A DNA stretch of 24,464 nt. Origin: Fimadaptatus sp963928645. GTDB taxonomy: Bacteria; Bacillota; Clostridia; Christensenellales; Aristaeellaceae. The notes under the pieces are model-generated. The model worked only from the letters and a program-made list of their open reading frames with translations. It ran no database searches and was not told where the DNA came from. Location: positions 1-24,464 of the forward strand of contig CAWVGT010000271.1 of assembly GCA_963928645.1 (NCBI GenBank), read 5' to 3'. Position 1 is the first letter of the stretch, and each line of letters begins with the position of its first letter. Shown here in pieces: positions 18,146 through 24,464 of this stretch. The position numbers were made by a program, and so were the translations under genes.

Positions 18146-19699
18146 TTAATTGCTGCCATAACTGGCGTCATAGGCGATCTGATTGAGCTCCAGGTAGCGG
18201 CTCAGACCGGCACGCTCCAACTCTTCCAGATAGCTATTCCACTGATCATCAATACCGCCTTCGGCGATCCACTGCGCGGTAAAAGTATCAGTAATGGATT
18301 CTATGTCAGCATAGATGGTGGCCGCTTCTTCTGCAGCTTCAGCATCTAGCATGACAGGCGGGAAGTTATAGCTCTCGTCTATATACGGCTTATATGCCTC
18401 GTCGATCTGACGCTTTCCAACGCCTTCCTGATAGGTCCAGTCGCCGAATACCAATTTGGCTTCCATCTCATCACTTACCCAGCCAACAAAGTTGTCGCTC
18501 ATGCCATTGGTCCATTTCCAGTTGTCAAGGCTCTGACCTTCGGGGCACAGGAAGCTAATAGTACCGTCATCGTTTTTCTGCAGCGAAACACCATATGCGC
18601 CATAATGAGATTGGATGCCGTATTCATCAGTATAGAACTGATCAGCCCATTTAATTGCGGCGACCGGATCCTCACAAGCAGTAGTGATGGTGAAGCAGCA
18701 GTAGCTGCCGACGCCCAGCTTATTCATTATGGTGTTGCCGGAGACAAGCTGATCGCCATTAGGGCCGACTACAGGCATAAGCACATTGTAGTTGCGATTG
18801 CCCATCTGGCTGATTTCCCAACCACTTTGTATGCCGGAGATTTCCATCTCGCTGCGGCGGGTCTTAGCCTTGTACTGAGCAAAGTCGTGCGTCAACATCT
18901 CGCGATCCATTAAGCCTTCTTCATAAAGATAACGCAGCCATGATATGAAAGCTTTATATCCGTCGGTGGCGGGGTTATAGATCACATTCTTGTCATCGTC
19001 CAACGCCAACCAGCTGTCCATCGAATCATGTACGCCAAACATGCCTATAAATACCCTCGCGCCAAAGTTGGCGTCATCTACACTGGAGAATACAAAGCCG
19101 AGTTCATCCTGCTCACCATTGCCGTTGGGATCTTGAGTTACGAATGCGCGTGCAACTTCGTTAAGCTCATCTATGGTGGTAGGAGTCTCAAGCCCCAACT
19201 TATCCAGCCAAGCCTGATTGATAAACATAGAACCGAGGTGGACAGGGCGGTCAGGCAGCACGTGAGGAAGAGAGTATATCTGTCCGTCGGAGAAGCGGTT
19301 GATATCTTTGGTTTGAGGATAAGCCTCAAACATAGTCTGTATGTTGGGTGCATATTGTTCGATCAAGTCGTCGAGTGGAATAAAGCTATCAAGGTTGAGC
19401 TGTATGTCGTTGGCGGTAAGTGCGTACCGACCGAAGAACACGTCGGGCAAATCACCAGAGGCCAATATCAGTTGCTTTTTGGTATCCCAATCAGCGCGAT
19501 AATATTCCCAGGTGATATCAACATTGCACTTTTCTTCTAGTTCCTGATAAATAGGCAGCGTCTCCAGGTCAAGCGTGCTCGTGTGCATCGATACGACAAC
19601 GCTTAACTCAACTGGTTCCCCCTCGGCAATGACAGCCATTGGCGTAAATAAACTTGTCAGCAATGCCAGAATCAACACCCAGAACAGCGACCTTCTCAT
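18146..19699 (-). CDS. Extracellular solute-binding protein of a carbohydrate ABC transporter (LplA-type)
   Basis: A 517-aa family-1-like solute-binding protein that would capture oligosaccharide outside the cell and deliver it to the two permeases. Residues 1-25 form a signal peptide (basic MRR, a hydrophobic stretch, and a likely AVIA|E cleavage). A mature lobe starts with ELSVVVSMHTST, the hinge-region string GDLPDVFFG follows near residue 82, and TPTTIDELNEVARAF is the typical family motif. There is no lipobox cysteine, which is unusual for a Gram-positive-type binding protein; anchoring is unclear. GAGGAGGT lies seven bases upstream of the ATG. It follows the second permease by 52 bases in the same operon. 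Transport of a sugar is secure from context; identity of the sugar is not. Confidence 0.92.
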   Translation of the reverse strand: MRRSLFWVLILALLTSLFTPMAVIAEGEPVELSVVVSMHTSTLDLETLPIYQELEEKCNVDITWEYYRADWDTKKQLILASGDLPDVFFGRYALTANDIQLNLDSFIPLDDLIEQYAPNIQTMFEAYPQTKDINRFSDGQIYSLPHVLPDRPVHLGSMFINQAWLDKLGLETPTTIDELNEVARAFVTQDPNGNGEQDELGFVFSSVDDANFGARVFIGMFGVHDSMDSWLALDDDKNVIYNPATDGYKAFISWLRYLYEEGLMDREMLTHDFAQYKAKTRRSEMEISGIQSGWEISQMGNRNYNVLMPVVGPNGDQLVSGNTIMNKLGVGSYCCFTITTACEDPVAAIKWADQFYTDEYGIQSHYGAYGVSLQKNDDGTISFLCPEGQSLDNWKWTNGMSDNFVGWVSDEMEAKLVFGDWTYQEGVGKRQIDEAYKPYIDESYNFPPVMLDAEAAEEAATIYADIESITDTFTAQWIAEGGIDDQWNSYLEELERAGLSRYLELNQIAYDASYGSN

Positions 19700-19751
19700 G
19701 GGGATACCTCCTCGTTATTTATTGTGTATGCCATTTCTGGACATGACAACC

Positions 19752-20651
19752 TTAACCTTTTACTGCACCAATCATAACACCCTTATTGAAATACTTCTGC
19801 AAGAAGGGATATATGACCATTAGTGGTAGTGTCGATACAACAATAACACCATATTTAACCTGCTCACGCATGGTCAAGTGAAGATCCTCGCCAGTTCCGG
19901 CCATTGTGGCATCGTTTGATGTAGCTACCAGTATCTCTCGGAGCACCAATTGTAGCGGGACCAACTTTTCGTTGCGTAGATAAAGCAGCGCGTCCATATA
20001 ACTGTTCCATACATTGACCATATTGTACAGTGCCACTACGGCAATGATGGCCTTGGACAGTGGTAGTACGAATTGAAAATAGAATCGGAAATCCGTACAA
20101 CCATCTATTTTGGTGGCTTCCAGCAGTTCATTTGGTATGCTGGTACTAAAAAACGTTCGAGCGATAATAAGGTTGTATATACCTAGTGAGCCGGGCAGCA
20201 ACAAACACCAGACTGTATCGAGTATACCTAGATCGCGGTATACAAAATAAGTGGGTATCATGCCGCCACTGAAAAATAACGTTATGGTGAAGAGCAGCAT
20301 CAGAAAGCTACGCAGCATAAGGTCTTTACGCGATAGTGTGTAAGCTGCCGAGAGAGTTACTAACAGATGTAACAGCGTACCTACTCCAGCGTATAGTATC
20401 GTGTTACGATAGCCTATCCATATGCGGTCGTTTTGGAAAACCTGTTCATAGCCGTACAGCGTGAACGAGTCGCTCCAGATCCAGACCTTACCACCAGCTA
20501 CTTTCAATGGATCGGAAAAGGAAGCCAGCACAACGAAATACAATGGATACACGACTATTATAAACACAGCAATTCCCATTATGGCCAGGAATATATCAAA
20601 CATGAGATCGGAAGGCGTGCGCTTGATGCGCTTAGCTGACACTTCGGCCAT
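19752..20651 (-). CDS. Carbohydrate ABC transporter permease (LplC/MsmG type)
   Basis: A 299-aa inner-membrane permease of the CUT1/Lpl class with about six transmembrane segments, the first at 15-42 (DIFLAIMGIAVFIIVVYPLY). The cytoplasmic EAA loop, ELLEATKIDGCTDFRFYFQF then VLPLSK, is where the ATPase docks. The C-terminal segment ending YFNKGVMIGAVKG is characteristic of this subfamily. GGAGGTAA lies five bases upstream of the ATG and only 14 bases separate it from the upstream permease stop, so the two are likely translated together. No ATPase gene is in the locus; such systems commonly borrow a shared MsmX-type ATPase. Confidence 0.93.
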   Translation of the reverse strand: MAEVSAKRIKRTPSDLMFDIFLAIMGIAVFIIVVYPLYFVVLASFSDPLKVAGGKVWIWSDSFTLYGYEQVFQNDRIWIGYRNTILYAGVGTLLHLLVTLSAAYTLSRKDLMLRSFLMLLFTITLFFSGGMIPTYFVYRDLGILDTVWCLLLPGSLGIYNLIIARTFFSTSIPNELLEATKIDGCTDFRFYFQFVLPLSKAIIAVVALYNMVNVWNSYMDALLYLRNEKLVPLQLVLREILVATSNDATMAGTGEDLHLTMREQVKYGVIVVSTLPLMVIYPFLQKYFNKGVMIGAVKG

Positions 20652-20665
20652 AGTATTACCTCCAT

Positions 20666-21613
20666 TTAGAACAGACTAGTCTCACTCATCTTGCGGGCAA
20701 ACTGATTTACTGCAAGAAGTATGATGAAGTTAATAACCGTGTTAAACAATCCTATTGCTGCGGAATAGCTATATTTACCTCCGACAATGCCCTGCTTATA
20801 TACATATGTATTGATGGTTTCAGATACAGGTAAGTTCAGATTGTTTTGCATAAGGAAAATCTTCTCAAAGCCAAGACTGAATATGTTGCCCATGCTCATG
20901 ATAAGGAGTATGATAGCTGTCGGCATAATGCAAGGTATGTCGATATATATCATGCGCTTAAACTTGGATGCGCCGTCAACCGTCGCCGCCTCATATAAGT
21001 CGACGCTTACTGACGATAGTGCTGCAAGATATATTATAGAATCCCAGCCCGTATTTTGCCATATGCCGGACAACACATAGAGTGGAATAAACCATTCCTT
21101 TTGAGCTAATATGTTGTTGGGTTGAGACACGCCAAGTGCGCGCATTGCATGACCGTACAATCCCGTAGACGGTGAGAGGAATACATTCAACATACCCACT
21201 AGCACGACTGTGGATATAAAGTGGGGCATGTATGTCACGGTTTGCAGGACTTTCTTTGATTTTTGATGCCGAATTTGGTTGAGCAGCAACGCAAATACTA
21301 TTGGCATTGGGAAACCTGCTATCAGACTAATAACGCTTATGTTGATGGTGTTCCAAAGCACATTTTCAAACTGGTAGCTGTTGATAAAGCTAGCAAAATG
21401 CTTTAGCCCAACCCAATCACTTCCCAATATACCTTTAGCTGGCTTGAAATTCTTAAAGGCAATTTGCAAGCCGTACATAGGCATGTACCTGAACAACACC
21501 AGTGCTACCAACGCAGGTAATATGAGCACATATAGACGCCAATTGGTGACGAGGTCGCGGCGGAGGCGAGATACAAAGCTGCGGCGCTTCAAACCGCTGT
21601 AAGATGAGATCAT
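20666..21613 (-). CDS. Carbohydrate ABC transporter permease (LplB/YtcP-like, first gene of operon)
   Basis: A 315-aa permease partner with a basic N-terminus (LKRRSFVSRLRRD), a first membrane span in YVLILPALVALVLFRYMPMY, and the LplB-type loop GLQIAFKNFKPAKG. The EAA loop reads DLYEAATVDGASKFKRMIYI then DIPCIMP. An upstream TTG at 21619 is open, but AGGAGG (21621-21626) is immediately beside it; the ATG at 21613 lies seven bases away and is the better start. It heads the operon and is divergent from the AraC-type regulator. With the LplC-like permease it would form the heterodimeric membrane channel. Confidence 0.93.
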   Translation of the reverse strand: MISSYSGLKRRSFVSRLRRDLVTNWRLYVLILPALVALVLFRYMPMYGLQIAFKNFKPAKGILGSDWVGLKHFASFINSYQFENVLWNTINISVISLIAGFPMPIVFALLLNQIRHQKSKKVLQTVTYMPHFISTVVLVGMLNVFLSPSTGLYGHAMRALGVSQPNNILAQKEWFIPLYVLSGIWQNTGWDSIIYLAALSSVSVDLYEAATVDGASKFKRMIYIDIPCIMPTAIILLIMSMGNIFSLGFEKIFLMQNNLNLPVSETINTYVYKQGIVGGKYSYSAAIGLFNTVINFIILLAVNQFARKMSETSLF

Positions 21614-21647
21614 ATTCAACCCTCCTAACAGCTGGTAGAGTCTTAAT

Positions 21648-21653
21648 ATTATA
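21648..21653 (-). promoter_or_regulatory. -10 element of the sugar-transport operon promoter
   Basis: A perfect TATAAT reads on the minus strand at 21653-21648, giving a start near 21640 and a short leader before the Shine-Dalgarno at 21621-21626. The -35 position (21671-21676, AACAAA on the minus strand) is a poor match, as expected for a promoter that needs an activator. Confidence 0.55.
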
Positions 21654-21657
21654 GGCT

Positions 21658-21672
21658 AATTGTAGAACAATT
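21658..21672. promoter_or_regulatory. Palindromic operator candidate
   Basis: AATTGTAGAACAATT consists of perfect 6-base arms around AGA. It sits just upstream of the operon -10 box, within the spacer region of that promoter and between the two divergent genes. It is a candidate site for a repressor or for the AraC-type regulator. Confidence 0.45.
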
Positions 21673-21825
21673 TGTTGTTTGTGTAAAGATTCAAAAAATG
21701 AAATGCTGTGAAAAGATGGCAACGAAAGGAAAATTAAGCTCATTTTTGGAAGAGAATTAAAGTGCTTCAAAAATTGAATGCGGATGCTATGTGGCTTATT
21801 GTATGCCGTAGGCTATAGTTTAGCC

Positions 21826-21854
21826 TTGAATTTATGGCGGACAGAGGGTATAAT
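21826..21854 (+). promoter_or_regulatory. Promoter of the AraC-family regulator
   Basis: TTGAAT (21826-21831), a 17-base spacer and a perfect TATAAT (21849-21854). Transcription would begin near 21861. This rules out the earliest in-frame ATG (21860) as the start codon and supports 21920. Confidence 0.7.
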
Positions 21855-21919
21855 TAATATTGACGTTAACATACCAAGCACAAGTTAAGTGTATGATAAA
21901 TATTGAAAGAGAGATAAAT

Positions 21920-24067
21920 ATGAAGCATTTTTCGTCTGTTATGCTCCGCACGATTGTTGCGTTGTTATGCCTATCGTGTTTGTCACTTACAGTTGTCGCG
22001 GCGCTGTTGACACACGCTATGGTTGACGAACAGCGTTTGACCAATAAGCGGCAGATAGAAAAAATTATGGATTCTCTTACAGAATTGCTTGATGAGACGT
22101 TTTATGACTATTTCGGTTTAGCAACAGAGGTGACAACGCTGCCGGAACTGCGGCCGGTAAGTCTGAGTAGTGATGACACATTAGCACAATTGGATGCTAT
22201 GGAGCTGTTGCAAACGCTTAAGAACGTTGATAGAGAAATAATAGACGTATTGCTCTATATACGCGACGGTGACTTCTTTATAACTGGCGCGTCGGTATAT
22301 AGGGCTGATAGTTTTGTAAATACGTATTATTCATTTAGCAATATGGATAGTTTGGAAGTATATGAGCTGTTTCGCAATCCAGGCAGCGTGTTAAATGACT
22401 CTTTCACTGCGCTGGGCTTTATACCTATGGGTAGGCTCACACATTTCAGCAGCGATGCTTACGAGCGCGATGCGCTGCTTATACTGGTCACTCTCCCACA
22501 GTGGAGTAAAACGCCATATGAAGTACTGGGTATATTCGTTCAAACTGATACAATGCGCAAGCAACTATCGATGGCGGCTGGAGAAGGTGGGGCGAGAATA
22601 TTGGATGCCAATGGTGCCACGCTCGTATCAGTTGGTGAGGAAAACCTGACCAATGGCTTTGAACGTGATGATTCAGTACACGTGTTTAGACGCACTAGCA
22701 ATCGCTTTGGCCTACAATATGAAGTCCACATACCGGATTCAATACTGCGCCGCACTAACATCGATTTGATGAACATGCTTATACCGGTTGCGATTTTAGG
22801 AGTGATGGTATGTTTGGGCACTCCTTTCTGTGCCAAATGGGCTAATCAACCTATAAGACAATTAGTCGCAAATATAGGCGGTGGTAAGCAAAAGTTTCCG
22901 CAAGATGAGTCAGGATATATACGTAAATATATATATGAACTTAGCAAAAGAGTGGAGCAGAACGAACTGTATGTTGATGAATTACTTGTGCGTCGGCTAC
23001 TTGCTGGAAAGCAGTTGAATGAGAGTGAACATACGCGTTGTGAAAGGTTTTTGCAGAAGGACTATGCACACTGTAGCGTAATGTTAGCGCTTCTTACTCA
23101 AAGGCCGGAGCAGATGCTATCGCTTACAAGCTTGCCTTGCGAACATGCATTGGTACATATCATGCAGGAGGCGCAGCCAGATACACTGGTTTGCATAGTA
23201 GCCAGCGACGAGACAGACGATGGCTTGCTTCGTCAAGTAAAATCTATGCAAGCAAGTTACCCGCTGAGCGAAGCATCTGTAATAGCCATTGGGCCAGTTG
23301 ACGATGATCTTATGCAACTGCACGAGTCGTTGAAGCAGGCGGAGAACTTATTGAACGAGATGCGCTATCAGGGCCGTACAGGTATTGAAGTGGCAGCTTG
23401 GCACGATGTGTGGCGCGCTGCATATCCTGTTGAACCGATGCAGCATCTAAAGCTGGCTCTGCAAGCAAACGATGCCCAGCAACTGCGCTTAGGGTATAGT
23501 GAAATATGTGCTGCGCTAATGGACAGTGCTATGAGTCCGGAAACGGGCGCAATTGTGGTTTATGATTTGACACAGCTTTTTCCACAGCTGTCGGGATATG
23601 TATACGCAACAGCGCAAGATTTTTGTACAGCATTGCATGATTGCGTCGAAAGGATCGCAGCTTCGTATCCAGATATGAAGGACAATGCTACTGCTGCTAC
23701 AGAAACAGAAGAATTAAAGCGAAATGTAGCAGATATGATTGAAAAATTATTAGAAGAACCTGGATTTGGCATTAGCCTGATATCGCAGAGATTTGGCATG
23801 TCAGATTCATCGTTTAGCCACATGTTCAAGCGGACGTTTGGTATAAATTTTATAACATATGTAAACAGGAAGAAAATACAGCGCGCCAAGGTATTGCTAA
23901 ACGATACCAATATTGGGCTGGATGCGATTGCGAGTCGTCTGGGCTATTCATCTGCTTCAAATTTTACACGGATGTTCAAAACCTATGAAGGGCTGACTCC
24001 GGGAGCTTATCGCCAGATGTTGCGCAATGCGGTCGTAATAGATGATAAGGATACGAATGATGGAATA
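21920..24067 (+). CDS. Membrane-anchored AraC-family sensor-regulator (coding bases; stop codon follows at 24068-24070)
   Basis: A 716-aa one-component regulator of the YesS-like type, expected to sense a sugar outside the cell and activate the neighbouring transport/hydrolase operon. It has a transmembrane helix at about 8-31, an extracellular sensor region (about 35-280), and a second helix at about 284-303 (LMNMLIPVAILGVMVCL). A cytoplasmic linker follows, then a C-terminal double helix-turn-helix (about 603-698): ISLISQRFGMSDSSFSHMFK, FITYVNRKKIQRAKVLL and the second recognition helix in LGYSSASNFTRMFKTYEGLT, the AraC signature. The start was chosen because the membrane helix begins right after it, a GAGAG element precedes it, and the promoter at 21826-21854 leaves no room for the earlier ATG. 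It is transcribed divergently from the permease operon. Confidence 0.93.
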
Positions 24068-24227
24068 TAATATGATTGATAAATGGTATCGTACAAATAT
24101 TAAATACCTTGAGCTGTAACTTCTAAAACACAAGTGCTATACTGAAAGTCAAAAAACGTGCAATATTCTCTATAGAACGCATGAATAGACTCCTTAAAAC
24201 CATGGGCGCGTTGCAAAACACCCCAGC

Positions 24228-24278
24228 AAAAAAAGACGAGGCAAGGATCCCACAAAGGGTATCCAAACCTCGTCTTTT
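24228..24278 (-). terminator. Rho-independent terminator in the convergent gap
   Basis: AAAAGACGAGG (24231-24241) and CCTCGTCTTTT (24268-24278) are perfect arms, with a second inner stem GGATCCC/GGGTATCC carrying one bulge. On the minus strand the stem runs into seven T; on the plus strand into four. It should end the leftward gene entering from the right and may also stop the regulator transcript (stop at 24070). The rest of 24071-24326 holds no gene. Confidence 0.8.
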
Positions 24279-24326
24279 CGCTTAAGATAAAGGTGTGGAA
24301 GAAATCTATCAAAAGCAAGTAACCGC

Positions 24327-24464
24327 TCAATAATCCCCCGATACAGAAGATAGCAGTGCAAATACGCAAATAAGCAAGGAGATAGCCATCTCCATGCCGG
24401 AAAATACGCGTAACTGGCCATGCATACTCGCGCGATCAATGTTCCGGTAATATTCTCCGCCATG
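24327..24464 (-). CDS. 3' end of an unidentified leftward gene (partial)
   Basis: The minus frame from the window edge reads GGEYYRNIDRASMHGQ, then a hydrophobic stretch MEMAISLLICVFALLSSVSG, and stops at 24327-24329. A strong terminator follows about 50 bases later, which favours this frame over two competing open frames here. I do not recognise the family. The tail could be a membrane helix of a small protein or the C-terminus of a transposase. Confidence 0.45.
   Translation of the reverse strand, partial: HGGEYYRNIDRASMHGQLRVFSGMEMAISLLICVFALLSSVSGDY

Noticed and set aside
24100..24369. 89-codon minus frame that passes through the terminator
   Set aside because: It would have to be translated across a strong terminator hairpin, and the frame ending at 24327 is more protein-like and correctly placed before the terminator.

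Overview
The window reads as a chromosomal segment of an anaerobic, Clostridia-like Bacillota. Pointers are the strong AAGGAGG/GGAGG Shine-Dalgarno sites, a lipobox-bearing ABC component, an Lpl/Msm-type sugar ABC transporter without its own ATPase, a membrane-anchored AraC sensor-regulator, a STAS/RsbW-like module, and clostridial types of IS and Rhs remnants. A genus cannot be named. The composition splits sharply: about 1-12,220 is very GC-rich, and about 12,250-24,464 is clearly AT-richer. The right part looks like an acquired island.

Left, GC-rich part. A well-formed leftward promoter (49-77) opens a gene that leaves the window at position 1. From 6134 down to 823 lies a leftward cluster: a RelA/SpoT-type HD phosphohydrolase, a STAS domain fused to an HGDxxxxN-type small-molecule or protein kinase (broken by frameshifts), and a giant one-piece amino-acid ABC transporter (1133 aa). 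The transporter carries three substrate-binding regions, a permease, an ATPase and an RsbW-like tail. The tail and the neighbouring STAS protein look like partners in one signalling-transport device. Upstream lies a preA-like dihydropyrimidine dehydrogenase gene (8179-6689). Before it is a gene-poor stretch of more than 1.5 kb holding nine full and one partial copy of an exact 69-bp tandem repeat (8690-9340), with a near-consensus promoter (9743-9772) aimed into it. A divergent promoter drives a compact GH101-like glycosidase (9998-11929), whose Shine-Dalgarno site is separated from the start codon by a perfect hairpin. Strong hairpins follow this gene.

Boundary zone, 12.3-14.8 kb: a DUF4259-type gene sits just downstream of an Rhs core remnant, which suggests a toxin/immunity locus. 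Next come nested transposase fragments of IS481-like, IS256-like and IS1182-like type, with an 11-bp direct repeat and a 14-bp inverted repeat.

Right, AT-richer part: a glycan-utilisation locus. A leftward operon of two sugar permeases, a solute-binding protein, a GH31 alpha-glycosidase and a GH28-like beta-helix protein is divergent from a 716-aa AraC-family membrane sensor-regulator. Oligosaccharide would be bound and imported by the ABC system (with an ATPase encoded elsewhere), trimmed inside the cell by the two hydrolases, and sensed by the regulator. The last 140 bases hold the 3' end of another leftward gene with a strong terminator.
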